Counted from the first letter of the stretch, positions 52,533 through 62,859 are shown. The stretch is 64,000 nucleotides of DNA from Xanthomarina arctica (GCF_014638915.1 NZ_BMFQ01000002.1:744001-808000); one strand, 5' to 3'. The notes: generated from the letters alone by a model not told the origin. Numbers and translations are program-made.

Positions 52533-53405
52533 TTATCCTAAAACTTCTTTTACTTTTTTACCAATTTCAGCAGGAGATTCAACCACGTGGATTCCACATG
52601 CTCTCATAATGGCCTTTTTAGCTTGAGCAGTATCATCGCTTCCACCAACAATAGCACCAGCATGACCCATGGTACGACCAGCAGGAGCAGTTTCTCCAGC
52701 AATAAAACCAACAATAGGTTTTTTAGATCCACTAGCTTTATACCAGTTAGCCGCATCTGCTTCTAACTGACCACCTATTTCACCTATCATAACAACAGCT
52801 TCAGTTTCTGGGTCGTTAATTAACATTTCTACTGCTTCTTTGGTTGTAGTTCCAATAATTGGATCTCCACCAATACCTATAGCTGTAGTAATACCTAATC
52901 CTTGTTTTACAACTTGATCTGCAGCTTCATAAGTTAAAGTTCCAGATTTAGAAACAATACCTACTTTTCCTTTTTTAAAGACAAAACCTGGCATAATACC
53001 AACTTTTGCTTCACCTGGTGTAATAACTCCTGGACAATTAGGACCAATTAATCTGCACTCTTTATTTTTAATATAGCTTGCAACTTTAATCATATCCGCA
53101 ACAGGAATACCTTCAGTAATAGTAATTATAACTTTAATTCCAGCGTCTGCAGCTTCCATAATAGCATCTGCAGCAAAAGCTGGTGGTACAAAAATTATGG
53201 TTGTATCTGCTCCAGCTTCTTCAACAGCTTCTTGAACCGTATTAAAAACTGGTCTGTCTAAATGTGTTTGTCCTCCTTTTCCTGGTGTTACACCTCCTAC
53301 TACATTTGTTCCATACTCAATCATTTGACCAGCATGAAATGTTCCTTCACTACCTGTAAAACCTTGAACAATTATTTTTGAATCTTTATTAACTAAAACG
53401 CTCAT
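52533..53405 (-). CDS. sucD: Succinyl-CoA synthetase, alpha subunit
   Basis: TCA-cycle enzyme subunit of 290 residues that makes succinyl-CoA or ATP/GTP. The CoA/nucleotide motif [16 protein letters not shown] and [12 protein letters not shown] are typical; the phosphorylated histidine is H248 in [12 protein letters not shown]. The beta-subunit gene sucC is not adjacent. The gene ends the lipid A/efp gene run and has its own -7 element. The association of sucD with lpx genes is common in Flavobacteriia. Confidence 0.96.
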   Translation of the reverse strand: MSVLVNKDSKIIVQGFTGSEGTFHAGQMIEYGTNVVGGVTPGKGGQTHLDRPVFNTVQEAVEEAGADTTIIFVPPAFAADAIMEAADAGIKVIITITEGIPVADMIKVASYIKNKECRLIGPNCPGVITPGEAKVGIMPGFVFKKGKVGIVSKSGTLTYEAADQVVKQGLGITTAIGIGGDPIIGTTTKEAVEMLINDPETEAVVMIGEIGGQLEADAANWYKASGSKKPIVGFIAGETAPAGRTMGHAGAIVGGSDDTAQAKKAIMRACGIHVVESPAEIGKKVKEVLG

Positions 53406-53438
53406 TGTTGTTTAATTTTTTATGTTTATAAAACGTTG

Positions 53439-53446
53439 CAAAAGTA
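53439..53446 (-). promoter_or_regulatory. -7 element (TACTTTTG) of sucD
   Basis: The minus strand reads TACTTTTGC, an exact consensus match 33 bases before the ATG. It suggests sucD can be transcribed apart from the lpx-efp genes. Confidence 0.5.
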
Positions 53447-53474
53447 AGTTTTTAACGGCTATTTATAAAGTGTT

Positions 53475-53882
53475 TTAAACTTTAATTTCAGAAAAAGAAT
53501 TAGCTTCGATGGCATCATCATCTGCTAATTGACTTATTTGATATCCTCTAAATAGTTTTCCGTCTTTTATTTCCCAAATAGTAATATAATGAACTAGAGG
53601 AATTTCTTCATCTTGATTTTCAATAGTTCTGGCATAAACAGTATGTCGAACGGTAACAAAATTATCCTCTACTAAAATGACACTTATTTCATTTCTCAAG
53701 GATACATAACTATCACTGATACTTTTATAATATTCTAAAATATCATTATATTTTAAAATTCTAAAGTACTTCGTACTATTCCAGTGTAATTCACAGTCTT
53801 TATGATAGAACTTTTCAACTAAATCTAAATCTTTAATTATATTAGAATTATGAAAATCTTTGATTATTTCTTTAGGGCTCAT
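53475..53882 (-). CDS. SnoaL/NTF2-like fold protein
   Basis: A 135-residue protein with a cone-shaped NTF2-like fold: helix FHNSNIIKDLDLVEKFYHKDCELHW, then strands including NFVTVRHTVYARTIENQDEE and YITIWEIKDGKLFRGYQISQ. The family includes ketosteroid isomerases, SnoaL cyclases and many proteins without known substrates. The acidic C-terminal tail is unusual. The gene touches the LpxD-like gene directly (stop of that gene and start of this one are one base apart), so it is in the lpx/efp operon. Confidence 0.8.
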   Translation of the reverse strand: MSPKEIIKDFHNSNIIKDLDLVEKFYHKDCELHWNSTKYFRILKYNDILEYYKSISDSYVSLRNEISVILVEDNFVTVRHTVYARTIENQDEEIPLVHYITIWEIKDGKLFRGYQISQLADDDAIEANSFSEIKV

Positions 53883-54818
53883 TTATTTAATTTTTAATTT
53901 CTCTAAAATTTCCGGAATTTTTCTAATTGAAGCTATTTCTTTATATTTAGATCTAAAATCATCAGCCGGAGTACCAAAATAACTTTTACCTCCTTCAAGA
54001 GATTTACTAACCCCAGATTGCGCCGAAACAACAGCTTTAGTTCCAATAGTAATGCCACTGGTAATACCAACTTGTCCCCAAATGGTTACTTCATCTTCAA
54101 TAATAACACAGCCTGCAATTCCAACTTGTGACGCAATTAGACATTTTTTGCCAATTACTGTATCATGACCAACTTGGATTTGATTATCAAGTTTAGAACC
54201 TTCACCAATAGTGGTGTCTGCTGTTACCCCTTTATCTATAGTGCATAATGCACCTATATCGACATTGTCTTTAATAACAACACGTCCACCAGATTTTAAT
54301 TGATCAAAACCATCTGGTCTTTTCTTATAATAAAAAGCACTTCCTCCTAAAACAGTTCCGGCATGAATTATGACATTGTTTCCAATAACAGTATCATCGT
54401 AAATACTTACATTAGAATGAATGACACAATTATCTCCAATAATGACATTGTTTCCAATAAAACAATTTGGTTGAATGATGGTGTTTTTTCCAATTTTAGC
54501 TGAAGTCGAAATAGCTGCGTTGGAAGACACGAAAGGCTTAAAGTGTTGTGTTAACTTATTAAAATCTCTAAACGGATCGTCGCTAATTAACAAAGCTTTC
54601 CCTTCTGGACATGCTACTTCTTTGTTGATTAAAACAATGGTAGCAGCAGACTCTAGGGCTTTGTCGTAATATTTTGGGTGATCTACAAAAACGATATCTC
54701 CAGCCTCTACAACATGAATTTCGTTCATGCCTAAGACTTGAAAATCGGTATCGCCAATAAATTGACAATCTATAAGTTCTGAAATTTGTTTTAAAGTATG
54801 TGGTTTAGGGAACTTCAC
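53883..54818 (-). CDS. LpxD paralogue (UDP-3-O-acylglucosamine N-acyltransferase-like)
   Basis: A left-handed beta-helix acyltransferase of 311 residues, with an N-terminal uridine-binding domain (about 1-95) and hexapeptide repeats (about 100-260; I-G-x-N-x-x-I patterns). The conserved GQVGITSG and ESGVSK-like segments are similar to the second LpxD type found beside efp in Flavobacteriia. The catalytic His is probably in the [11 protein letters not shown] block. A second copy of lpxD is encoded at 57678-58706, so the two may add different acyl chains or one may be specialised. Located 5 bases after efp. Confidence 0.86.
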   Translation of the reverse strand: MKFPKPHTLKQISELIDCQFIGDTDFQVLGMNEIHVVEAGDIVFVDHPKYYDKALESAATIVLINKEVACPEGKALLISDDPFRDFNKLTQHFKPFVSSNAAISTSAKIGKNTIIQPNCFIGNNVIIGDNCVIHSNVSIYDDTVIGNNVIIHAGTVLGGSAFYYKKRPDGFDQLKSGGRVVIKDNVDIGALCTIDKGVTADTTIGEGSKLDNQIQVGHDTVIGKKCLIASQVGIAGCVIIEDEVTIWGQVGITSGITIGTKAVVSAQSGVSKSLEGGKSYFGTPADDFRSKYKEIASIRKIPEILEKLKIK

Positions 54819-54823
54819 TGTGC

Positions 54824-55390
54824 TTATTCTTTAACTCTTTCTTTGTAAGTTCCTTTTTCTGTTTCAATTTTAATTTTGTCCCCTTCATTAATAAACAAAG
54901 GTACATTTACTTCTGCTCCAGTTTCAACTGTTGCAGGCTTTGTGGCATTGGTAGCCGTATTTCCTTTAATACCAGGTTCTGTATGTGTTACTTCAAGCAC
55001 AACACTAGCAGGCATATCTACTGAAAGTGGCATATTGTCTTCTGAATTAATAAGAACAGTTACTATTTCACCTTCTTTCATTAAATCTGATCTATCTAAA
55101 GCCGCTTCAAGTAAACGGATTTGAGTATAATCTTCCGTATTCATAAAATGATAAAATTCTCCATCATTATATAAAAACTGAAATTTATGAGTTTCCACAC
55201 GTACATCTTCTAATTTATGTCCAGCCGAAAAGGTATTGTCTAATACTTTTCCATTGGTAACACTTTTCATTTTTGTTCTAACAAAAGCAGGGCCTTTTCC
55301 TGGTTTTACATGTAAAAATTCAATTACTTTATAAATGTCGTTATTATACCTGATGCATAATCCGTTTCTAATATCACTAGTTGTAGCCAT
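54824..55390 (-). CDS. efp: Translation elongation factor P
   Basis: A 188-residue factor that relieves ribosome stalling at polyproline stretches. The loop KPGKGPAF places the modifiable lysine at K32. The three beta-barrel domains are visible, and the sequence ends in GTYKERVKE. It lies between lpxA and the LpxD-like gene, as in relatives. Confidence 0.95.
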   Translation of the reverse strand: MATTSDIRNGLCIRYNNDIYKVIEFLHVKPGKGPAFVRTKMKSVTNGKVLDNTFSAGHKLEDVRVETHKFQFLYNDGEFYHFMNTEDYTQIRLLEAALDRSDLMKEGEIVTVLINSEDNMPLSVDMPASVVLEVTHTEPGIKGNTATNATKPATVETGAEVNVPLFINEGDKIKIETEKGTYKERVKE

Positions 55391-55470
55391 TTTATTGTTT
55401 GCTTTTTGTTGTTAGTTCCTCCTTTGCTTAAATCTTTGGAAGGTTAAATGCTCAATTTACTATAATTAAA

Positions 55471-56256
55471 TCAATTAGATTTAAAATATCCTTTCATAAT
55501 ACCGCGATGTGAATTCTTGATAAATTGAAGAATTTCATCTCTTTCTGGCGTTGCTTCCATTTCAGCTTCAATTAAATCTGAAGCCTGGGTATTATTATAA
55601 TTTTTTTGATATAATATTCTGTATATATCTTGAATTTCTCTTATTTTTTCAGTTGAAAATCCACGTCTACGCAAACCTACCGAATTAATACCTACATAAG
55701 ATAAGGGCTCACGACCTGCTTTAACAAATGGTGGCACATCTTTTCTTACTAAAGATCCTCCTGTTACAAAGGCATGATTACCAATAGAGCAAAATTGATG
55801 CACAGCTGTCATTCCAGCCAAAACTACATAGTCTCCAATATTTATATGTCCAGCGAGCGTGCTGTTATTAGAAAAAATACAATTGTTACCCACAATACAA
55901 TCGTGTGCAATATGGCAATAAGCCATAATTAAGCAATTGTCACCAATAACGGTTTTCATTTTATCTGTGGTTCCTCTATTAATAGTTACGCACTCTCTAA
56001 TAGTTACATTGTTTCCAATAATGGTCAAGGTATCTTCGTCATCAAACTTTAAATCTTGTGGAACAGCTGAAATAACGGCTCCTGGAAAAATATTGCAATT
56101 TTTCCCAATGCGAGCACCTTCCATAATAGTAACATTACTCCCTATCCAAGTGCCTTCACCTATAATTACATTGTTGTGAATGGTAGTAAATGGATCTATA
56201 ACAACATTTTTTGCTATTTTAGCTCCAGGATGGACGTAAGCGAGTGGTTGATTCAT
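55471..56256 (-). CDS. lpxA: UDP-N-acetylglucosamine acyltransferase
   Basis: First enzyme of lipid A synthesis, a trimeric left-handed beta-helix acyltransferase of 261 residues. Hexapeptide repeats cover about 1-190, with the catalytic base His in the AYCHIAHDCIVGNNC region. The SYVGINSVGLRRRGF block begins the C-terminal helical domain. It starts 28 bases after the lpxC-fabZ gene. Confidence 0.96.
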   Translation of the reverse strand: MNQPLAYVHPGAKIAKNVVIDPFTTIHNNVIIGEGTWIGSNVTIMEGARIGKNCNIFPGAVISAVPQDLKFDDEDTLTIIGNNVTIRECVTINRGTTDKMKTVIGDNCLIMAYCHIAHDCIVGNNCIFSNNSTLAGHINIGDYVVLAGMTAVHQFCSIGNHAFVTGGSLVRKDVPPFVKAGREPLSYVGINSVGLRRRGFSTEKIREIQDIYRILYQKNYNNTQASDLIEAEMEATPERDEILQFIKNSHRGIMKGYFKSN

Positions 56257-56284
56257 TTATTTTAAGTTTTATTTACTTACATTA

Positions 56285-57691
56285 TTATTTAACTTTCGCT
56301 ATTTGAGCCATTAACTCAGCTTCTGCACATAATTTTCCATTGGCATACGCATAGCCTTGCATGTGACAAATACCACGACGTATTGGCGTAATTAAATCAC
56401 ATTTAAAAATTAAGGTATCTCCAGGAACTACTTTTTGCTTAAATTTTACATTGTCTATTTTCATAAAAAATGTAAGATAGTTTTCAGGATCCGGAACCGT
56501 GCTAAGCACAAGTATTCCTCCTGTTTGAGCCATAGCCTCCACTATTAAAACTCCAGGCATAACGGGTGATCCAGGGAAGTGTCCCGCAAAAAACGGCTCG
56601 TTCATGGTCACATTTTTCATACCAATAACTCCAGAACTTGTTAATTCAAAAATTTTATCGATTAATAAAAATGGTTGTCTATGTGGCAACATATCCATTA
56701 TTTTATTAACATCCATTAAAGGCTCTTGATTCAAGTCTATATTAGGTACGTTGTTACGTCTTTCGTTTTTAATAAGTTTAGACATTTTTTTTGCAAATTG
56801 TGTATTTACAAAATGACCAGGCTTATTGGCAATCACCTTTCCTTTTAAACGAATTCCAATAAGTGCTAAATCTCCTAAGACATCCAATAACTTATGTCTA
56901 GCAGCTTCATTTGGGTAATGAAGGGTTAAATTGTCTAGAATACCATTAGGTTTAACGGCAATATTATCTTTATTAAAAGCAATTTTTAATTTTTCAATAG
57001 TTGACGGTGAAATTTCTTTATCGACATAAACAATGGCATTATTTAAATCGCCACCTTTAATCAATCCATGATCTAAAAGCATCTCTAGTTCATGCAGAAA
57101 GCTAAACGTTCTAGATTCTGAAATTTCAGCTTTAAAATCTGAAATGGTTTTTAAAGTCGCATTTTGGGTTCCTAAAACCTTAGTTCCAAAATCTACCATG
57201 GTAGTAATTTGATACTCGGTTGAAGGCATGATTAAAATTTCGCTACCTGTTTCTTCATCTGTATATGAAATAACATCTGTAACCACATATTCTTCTCTAA
57301 AAGCGTCTTGCTCTACTACTCCAACTTTCTCCAATGCTTCTACAAAATACTTTGAAGAACCATCCATTATAGGTGGCTCGGAAGCATTAAGTTCAATAAT
57401 TACATTGTCTAAATCCAAGCCAACCAAAGCTGCTAACACATGCTCTGATGTTTGAATGGTAACCCCATTTTTTTCTAAACAAGTACCTCTTTGAGTATTA
57501 GTAACATAATTAGCATCAGCTTCAATTACAGGAGTTCCTTCAAGATCTATACGTTTAAATGCAAAACCTTTATTTTCGGGAGCTGGCTTAAAAGTTAAAG
57601 TCACATTTTTCCCTGTATGCAAGCCAACACCATTCAAAGAAATTGCTTTTTTAATGGTTTTTTGTTTAACTTCAGTTTTAATTATTGCCAT
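56285..57691 (-). CDS. lpxC/fabZ: Bifunctional UDP-3-O-acyl-GlcNAc deacetylase / 3-hydroxyacyl-ACP dehydratase
   Basis: A 468-residue fusion characteristic of Bacteroidota. The N-terminal LpxC (about 1-305) holds the zinc site in the TSEHVLAAL and [13 protein letters not shown] segments and catalyses the committed step of lipid A synthesis. The C-terminal FabZ hotdog domain (about 325-468) has [11 protein letters not shown] and [20 protein letters not shown] with catalytic His and Glu. Its start overlaps the lpxD stop by 14 bases (ATG within lpxD), so the two are coupled. Confidence 0.96.
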   Translation of the reverse strand: MAIIKTEVKQKTIKKAISLNGVGLHTGKNVTLTFKPAPENKGFAFKRIDLEGTPVIEADANYVTNTQRGTCLEKNGVTIQTSEHVLAALVGLDLDNVIIELNASEPPIMDGSSKYFVEALEKVGVVEQDAFREEYVVTDVISYTDEETGSEILIMPSTEYQITTMVDFGTKVLGTQNATLKTISDFKAEISESRTFSFLHELEMLLDHGLIKGGDLNNAIVYVDKEISPSTIEKLKIAFNKDNIAVKPNGILDNLTLHYPNEAARHKLLDVLGDLALIGIRLKGKVIANKPGHFVNTQFAKKMSKLIKNERRNNVPNIDLNQEPLMDVNKIMDMLPHRQPFLLIDKIFELTSSGVIGMKNVTMNEPFFAGHFPGSPVMPGVLIVEAMAQTGGILVLSTVPDPENYLTFFMKIDNVKFKQKVVPGDTLIFKCDLITPIRRGICHMQGYAYANGKLCAEAELMAQIAKVK

Positions 57692-58706
57692 CTACTTTTT
57701 TTTCTAATTCGATTATATTTTTTACAATTTTTGGAAGATTCTTAAAATGAACATAAGATTTATTCCAATCGCTATAATTAAACGAAGGAGAGCCTTGCAA
57801 AACCTCGTTGTCTTTAATGTTTTTTCCAATTCCAGACTGCGCCTGAATTTTCACATTATTACCAATAATTAAATGACCTGCAAATCCAACTTGTCCTCCA
57901 ATTATGCAATTTTCGCCAATTTTAGTAGAACCAGCAATTCCTGTTTGAGCAGCAATGACTGTATTCTTACCAATTTCAACATTATGAGCGATCTGTATTT
58001 GATTGTCTAATTTAACACCTCTTCTAATTATAGTAGAACCTAAAGTTGCTCTATCTATAGTTGTAGCGGCGCCAATATCTACAAAATCCTCTATAATAAC
58101 GTTTCCTGTTTGAGGTACCTTATTATATTCTCCTTTTTCATTTGGCATAAAACCAAATCCATCAGCTCCTAAAATAACTCCAGAATTAAGAACACAGTTC
58201 GTACCAATTACGGTTTCAGAATAAATTTTAGTTCCAGCAAAAATAATAGTATCATTTCCAATAACCACATTATCGCCGATATATGTATTGGGATATATTT
58301 TCACATTATCTCCAATTTTTACATTTTCTCCAATGTATGTAAAAGCTCCGATATAAACATTAGCACCATAATTTGCAGTGCCAGAAATAAACGAAGGGTT
58401 TTCAATACCAACTTTATTTAACTTCACCATATTATAGTATTCTAATAATTTAGAAAAAGACTTATAAGCATCTTCTACTCTTATAAGCGTTGTTCCTAAA
58501 CCGCTTTCTGCCACAAAAGTTTTATTAACTATTGTAATCGAGGCTTTTGTAGAATATATATATGCTTGATATTTAGGATTAGCAAGAAAAGTTAAAGACC
58601 CTTCTGTACCTTCTTCTATCTTGGAAAGCTTAGTAACTTCAACATCTGGATTGCCCTCAATGTCTCCATCCAATATTCCTGCTATTTGTTGTGCTGTAAA
58701 TTTCAT
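57678..58706 (-). CDS. lpxD: UDP-3-O-(3-hydroxyacyl)glucosamine N-acyltransferase
   Basis: The canonical LpxD, 342 residues. N-terminal uridine-binding domain (about 1-100), left-handed beta-helix of hexapeptide repeats (about 105-290) with the conserved HNVEIG and GQVGFAGH segments, and a C-terminal helix with the LPKIVKNI motif. It adds the N-linked acyl chain to UDP-3-acyl-GlcN. Starts 24 bases downstream of the HD-domain gene stop and overlaps lpxC-fabZ. Confidence 0.95.
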   Translation of the reverse strand: MKFTAQQIAGILDGDIEGNPDVEVTKLSKIEEGTEGSLTFLANPKYQAYIYSTKASITIVNKTFVAESGLGTTLIRVEDAYKSFSKLLEYYNMVKLNKVGIENPSFISGTANYGANVYIGAFTYIGENVKIGDNVKIYPNTYIGDNVVIGNDTIIFAGTKIYSETVIGTNCVLNSGVILGADGFGFMPNEKGEYNKVPQTGNVIIEDFVDIGAATTIDRATLGSTIIRRGVKLDNQIQIAHNVEIGKNTVIAAQTGIAGSTKIGENCIIGGQVGFAGHLIIGNNVKIQAQSGIGKNIKDNEVLQGSPSFNYSDWNKSYVHFKNLPKIVKNIIELEKKVDGNN

Positions 58707-58730
58707 TCCAGCAAAAATAGGAAAAAAGTG

Positions 58731-59960
58731 CTAAAGTTTTTCTTTAGGGTAGCAGATATAATATTTTGTAACTGTTTTTGAGAGTGCTTTTAAATTTAAT
58801 TGGTCTGAAGCTTTAATTATATCCTGAATTTTTCCGTTTTTGTATAATATATTAATATGTTGATTTTTTATTTGATAAGCTTGATTAGAAACCTCTCCAG
58901 TAAACACAAAATAATTTGCTTCTTCTCTACTAATAGGATAAGTCTCCATTAATTTTTGAATATGTACTTGGAGTTTTTCTTTTTTTATCTTTTTGTTTTT
59001 TAATTTCACTTTTAGCAAATCACGATTAATAAGCATATCGCATAAATTCTTTAAAACAAAATCATCATGAAACTGCCATTCCTTCATGGCTGAAACCACA
59101 TCGTAATCATCTAACCTTGCAAAAGTATCTAGGGTTTTACTATCAAAATTCTCCAATGTTATTTCTCGAGTTAAGAAAAACTGTAAGGCTTCACTAGCTT
59201 TTAAGGTAACACCTTGTTCTGTAAGTTCTTTGGCACGTTTTAATACCCGAATTAAAAGTTGTTCGGCAGCCAAACTGGTTTTATGTAGATATACTTGCCA
59301 ATACATAAGCCTTCTGGCAACTAGAAATTTTTCGACACTATAAATGCCTTTTTCTTCAACAACCAATTCGTTATCAACCACATTAAGCATGGTTATTAAA
59401 CGTTCACTATTAATATTTCCTTCAGACACACCAGTATAAAAACTATCACGTTTTAAATAGTCCGCTCGATCCATGTCTAATTGGCTAGAAATTAACTGAC
59501 AAAGGAACTTTCTTGGGTATTCACCTTTAAACACTTGAATTGCTAGAGTTAAACTTAAGTTAAAGTCTATATTGAGTTGTTCCATAAAAAGCAGTGAAAT
59601 CTCTTCATGTGAGACCCCATTTACAATGCTATGCTCCATAGCATGAGAGAATGGACCATGTCCAATATCATGCAATAAAATGGCAATATAAAGTGCTTGT
59701 TCTTCGTCTTCTGAAATGTCAATCCCTTTAAAACGCAGGACATTAACAGCTTTTTGCATTAAATGCATACAACCCAAAGCGTGATGAAATCTGGTGTGAT
59801 GTGCACCGGGATAAACCAAATAAGACATGCCCATTTGCGAAATTCTTCGCAGGCGTTGAAAATATTTATGCTGAATTAAATCGTAAATTAACGAATTTGG
59901 AATAGTAATAAATCCGTAAATTGGGTCGTTAAATATTTTGAGTTTGTTTTGCACAATCAA
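58731..59960 (-). CDS. HD-domain phosphohydrolase (dGTPase-like)
   Basis: A 409-residue member of the HD superfamily close to dNTP triphosphohydrolases and SAMHD1-like enzymes. The metal-binding residues are in HTRFHHALG and LLHDIGHGPFSHAME (H, HD, H). The following DMDRADYLKRDSFYTGV block carries another conserved Asp and Tyr-Lys-Arg. It is divergent from porX with only 37 bases between the two start codons, so their promoters must overlap or be very compact. Confidence 0.9.
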   Translation of the reverse strand: MIVQNKLKIFNDPIYGFITIPNSLIYDLIQHKYFQRLRRISQMGMSYLVYPGAHHTRFHHALGCMHLMQKAVNVLRFKGIDISEDEEQALYIAILLHDIGHGPFSHAMEHSIVNGVSHEEISLLFMEQLNIDFNLSLTLAIQVFKGEYPRKFLCQLISSQLDMDRADYLKRDSFYTGVSEGNINSERLITMLNVVDNELVVEEKGIYSVEKFLVARRLMYWQVYLHKTSLAAEQLLIRVLKRAKELTEQGVTLKASEALQFFLTREITLENFDSKTLDTFARLDDYDVVSAMKEWQFHDDFVLKNLCDMLINRDLLKVKLKNKKIKKEKLQVHIQKLMETYPISREEANYFVFTGEVSNQAYQIKNQHINILYKNGKIQDIIKASDQLNLKALSKTVTKYYICYPKEKL

Positions 59961-59997
59961 GCTTTAGTCTTTGACATTAATATATAAACAAATATAC

Positions 59998-61551
59998 ATG
60001 AACAATATAAATATTCTTTGGGTTGACGATGAAATTGATTTACTAAAACCACACATCCTCTTTCTTGAAAAGAAAAACTATAAAGTTACCACTTGCAAAA
60101 GTGGTACGGAAGCTTTAGATATTTTAGACGACACCAATTTCGATATTGTTTTTTTAGACGAAAACATGCCTGGTTTAACGGGTCTTGAAACTTTAAATGA
60201 AATTAAAGAGAGACGTGATACACTTCCAGTAGTTATGATTACTAAAAGTGAGGAGGAATATATTATGGAAGAAGCTATTGGTAACAAAATAGCCGATTAC
60301 CTTATTAAGCCCGTAAATCCGAATCAAATACTATTAAGTCTGAAGAAAAATTTAGATCATTCTAGATTGATTTCAGAAAAAACCACTTCGAACTACCAAC
60401 AGGAATTTCGTAAAATAGCTATGGATTTAAGTATGGTTAACAGCTATGAAGAATGGGTTAGTTTATATCAAAAGCTTATTTATTGGGAAATTCAGTTAGA
60501 AAACATAGAAGATCCTGGAATGTTTGAGATTTTAGAATCTCAAAAAAATGAAGCTAACACACAGTTTGGAAAGTTTATAGATAAAAACTACCCTAGTTGG
60601 TTTGAGCCACATACAGATGCTCCCACCCTTTCTCATACTTTATTTAAAAATAAAATAGTTCCAGAATTAAGTAAGGAACAACCAACACTTTTAGTGGTTA
60701 TTGATAATTTAAGATATGACCAATGGAAAGCCTTCGAACCAATAGTTAACAACTATTATAAGAAAGCTTCTGAAATGTTATTTTATAGTATTTTACCAAC
60801 AGCCACGCAATACGCAAGAAATGCCATATTTTCTGGATTAATGCCAAGTGATATGGAGAAACTTCATCCAAATTTTTGGAAAAACGATACAGATGAAGGA
60901 GGTAAAAATCTTCATGAAGAAGATTTCTTGATAGCACAATTGAAACGCTTAGGACTTTCCCATTTAAAAATGGAATACCATAAAATAACTAATTTAAAAA
61001 ATGGAAAAAAATTAGTTGACAATTTTAAATCACTAAAAGACAACGACCTAACCGTGGTAGTTTACAATTTTGTTGATATGTTATCTCATTCTAAAACTGA
61101 AATGGATGTGGTAAAGGAATTAGCATCCAACGATAAAGCTTATCGATCTTTAACTCAAAGTTGGTTTAAAAATTCCCCTTTACTGGAAATGATTCAACAA
61201 GCACAACAAATGGGCTTTAAATTAATATTGACTACAGATCACGGTACCATTAATGTGAAAAATCCATCGAAAGTTATTGGAGACAAGGAAACCAGTTTAA
61301 ACTTACGTTATAAAACAGGTAGAAGCTTAACCTATGAGAGTAAAGATGTTTTAGTTGCCAAAGACCCAAAAAGCATCCACCTACCTACCATTACTATGAG
61401 TAGTTCGTTTATTTTTGCAAAAGGAGATTTGTTTTTTGCTTACCCAAATAACTACAATCACTATGTTAGTTACTACAGAGATACCTATCAACATGGTGGC
61501 GTTTCTTTACAAGAAATGATCATTCCTTTTGTAGTCATGAATCCTAAATAA
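59998..61551 (+). CDS. porX: PorX: response regulator with PglZ (alkaline phosphatase-like) domain
   Basis: A 517-residue regulator of the type IX secretion system. Receiver domain: acidic pocket D10, D11, phosphorylated D54 in FLDENMPG, T83 area and K104 in YLIKP. A linker leads to a large alkaline-phosphatase-like PglZ domain (about 200-517) with VVIDNLRYDQWKAF, TQYARNAIFSG and TTDHGTINV zinc-site segments. PorX and its kinase PorY control T9SS genes and gliding in Bacteroidota. I chose the ATG at 59998, which gives the MNNINILWVDDE start; a TTG at 59971 would add nine unlikely residues. Confidence 0.93.
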   Translation: MNNINILWVDDEIDLLKPHILFLEKKNYKVTTCKSGTEALDILDDTNFDIVFLDENMPGLTGLETLNEIKERRDTLPVVMITKSEEEYIMEEAIGNKIADYLIKPVNPNQILLSLKKNLDHSRLISEKTTSNYQQEFRKIAMDLSMVNSYEEWVSLYQKLIYWEIQLENIEDPGMFEILESQKNEANTQFGKFIDKNYPSWFEPHTDAPTLSHTLFKNKIVPELSKEQPTLLVVIDNLRYDQWKAFEPIVNNYYKKASEMLFYSILPTATQYARNAIFSGLMPSDMEKLHPNFWKNDTDEGGKNLHEEDFLIAQLKRLGLSHLKMEYHKITNLKNGKKLVDNFKSLKDNDLTVVVYNFVDMLSHSKTEMDVVKELASNDKAYRSLTQSWFKNSPLLEMIQQAQQMGFKLILTTDHGTINVKNPSKVIGDKETSLNLRYKTGRSLTYESKDVLVAKDPKSIHLPTITMSSSFIFAKGDLFFAYPNNYNHYVSYYRDTYQHGGVSLQEMIIPFVVMNPK

Positions 61552-61625
61552 ACCCATGTAACGCAAAAATATCCGACGAAATACCTAATTTTTTAGTTTT
61601 TTAAAATTATTATTCCTATTATTGT

Positions 61626-62048
61626 ATGCTTAATTCAAGTAGTTTGAACATTGATTATAGTTTAAATGAGTTACCAATTGTAGCTAAACAACTTCTAGAG
61701 AACCTAAAAAGTAAAACTATTTTGCTTTATGGAGACATGGGAGTTGGCAAAACTACCTTAATAAAAGAATTTGTTAAGGCTCTTGGGAGTTTGGACGAAG
61801 TTAGTAGCCCAACTTATTCTATAGTTAACGAATATGAATTAAAAGATGATAAAGTTTTTCATTTTGATTTATATAGACTAAAAGATTTAGATGAAGCCTA
61901 TAATATTGGAATTGAAGATTATTTAGACTCTAGTAACTGGATTATTATTGAATGGCCAGAGTTAATTGAAGATTTAATTACAGATAATTACCATTGTGTT
62001 TATTTATCCTTAAAAGACAAGAACACAAGACATATAATTTTAAAATAA
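61626..62048 (+). CDS. tsaE: tRNA threonylcarbamoyladenosine synthesis ATPase
   Basis: A 140-residue P-loop ATPase with Walker A GDMGVGKTT (36-44) and the family's HFDLYRLKDLDEAYNIGIEDYLDSSNWIIIEWPELI segment. It works with TsaB and TsaD to form the t6A37 modification of tRNAs. Its gene follows porX by 74 bases on the same strand. Confidence 0.94.
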   Translation: MLNSSSLNIDYSLNELPIVAKQLLENLKSKTILLYGDMGVGKTTLIKEFVKALGSLDEVSSPTYSIVNEYELKDDKVFHFDLYRLKDLDEAYNIGIEDYLDSSNWIIIEWPELIEDLITDNYHCVYLSLKDKNTRHIILK

Positions 62049-62197
62049 GTGTTTAACGAGTAAAAAAAACGAGACTAACAACCAATATCTACCAAAAAAG
62101 AGGGTCGATTACGGAAAAACCGTAACGAAAAAATGCGAAATCGCTGTTTTTAACATAATTTTAACATTTAACCCTTTTAACATACTAGCTACTCACA

Positions 62198-62205
62198 TAC
62201 ATTTG
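62198..62205 (+). promoter_or_regulatory. -7 element (TACATTTG) upstream of the small exported peptide gene
   Basis: TACATTTG is an exact match to TAnnTTTG and lies 30 bases before the ATG at 62235. It suggests that this ATG, not the ATG at 62320, starts the transcript. Confidence 0.5.
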
Positions 62206-62234
62206 GGGTATTAATTAATTAAATCCCTTAAATT

Positions 62235-62375
62235 ATGAAGACTAAAAAGTATGTAATTGCAATTGCAATTTTCGGTGGAATGTTTTTCACAGCACAAGCA
62301 GCAAATTTATTCCAACTAAATGAAGACGCACCAAAAATTGAGAGAAGAGCTTACCCAATTCCGTCACACGGATAA
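62235..62375 (+). CDS. Small exported peptide, overlapping the following gene out of frame
   Basis: A 46-codon open frame starting MKTKKYVIAIAIFGGMFF, followed by TAQA-A: a good signal peptide ending near residue 22, followed by a 24-residue mature part ending PIPSHG. It starts 30 bases after a -7 element. Its last 56 bases overlap the start of the next gene in a different frame. No family is recognised. The signal peptide and promoter support a real gene; the shared region also encodes the N-terminus of the next protein, which limits codon-based arguments. Confidence 0.5.
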   Translation: MKTKKYVIAIAIFGGMFFTAQAANLFQLNEDAPKIERRAYPIPSHG

Positions 62376-62859
62376 GAAAAGCCTTATTATAGGGAGTATA
62401 GTAGCTACAATTTTAGCTGTTACACCTTATCTTTTTTATTTATACGAAAGTGTTCCTGCTACGCAAGTTTGGGACACTTTTTTATTTACGTTTGACGCGG
62501 GTAAATTGGAAAATGCCAATTATGTCATGTGGCTAATTACCGGAAAAGCATTGCCATTATTGTTTTTATTAATTTGGTTCTTTACCTGCAGACATTGGTG
62601 GTACCATGTTATTTTAGTGCCTACTATTATGTACGCCTTTCAAATTGTAGCTATTTTTTATGACACTACTTCTCAAATTGATGAATTACAATTAATGTAT
62701 TATTTCCCATTAATGGCGATAATAATACCAACCATCTACCTTATTAGAGCAAGAATGTTTGATAAATTAAATACAGCCAACAAATCAATGGAAGAGCTTG
62801 AAGAAGAGTTTATGATCAAGCCAAAAAATGTATGGGATAAGATTAAACAATATTTTTAA
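62320..62859 (+). CDS. Membrane protein of unknown function
   Basis: A 179-residue protein. A charged cytoplasmic N-terminus (MKTHQKLREELTQFRHTDKK) is followed by about four hydrophobic helices (about 22-42, 68-86, 92-112, 125-145) and a charged, acidic C-terminal tail (EELEEEFMIKPKN). An in-frame TAA immediately precedes its ATG at 62320, and the next Met is far downstream, so this start is well supported. The first 19 codons overlap the end of the small exported peptide gene in another frame. Function unknown. Confidence 0.75.
   Translation: MKTHQKLREELTQFRHTDKKSLIIGSIVATILAVTPYLFYLYESVPATQVWDTFLFTFDAGKLENANYVMWLITGKALPLLFLLIWFFTCRHWWYHVILVPTIMYAFQIVAIFYDTTSQIDELQLMYYFPLMAIIIPTIYLIRARMFDKLNTANKSMEELEEEFMIKPKNVWDKIKQYF

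Noticed and set aside
59971-59997. TTG start for porX with nine extra residues
   Set aside because: The residues upstream of MNNINILWVDDE do not belong to the receiver fold.
62109-62125. Hairpin TTACGG...CCGTAA after tsaE as a terminator
   Set aside because: The 6-bp stem has no U-run on the plus-strand side, so it is weak; I did not list it.
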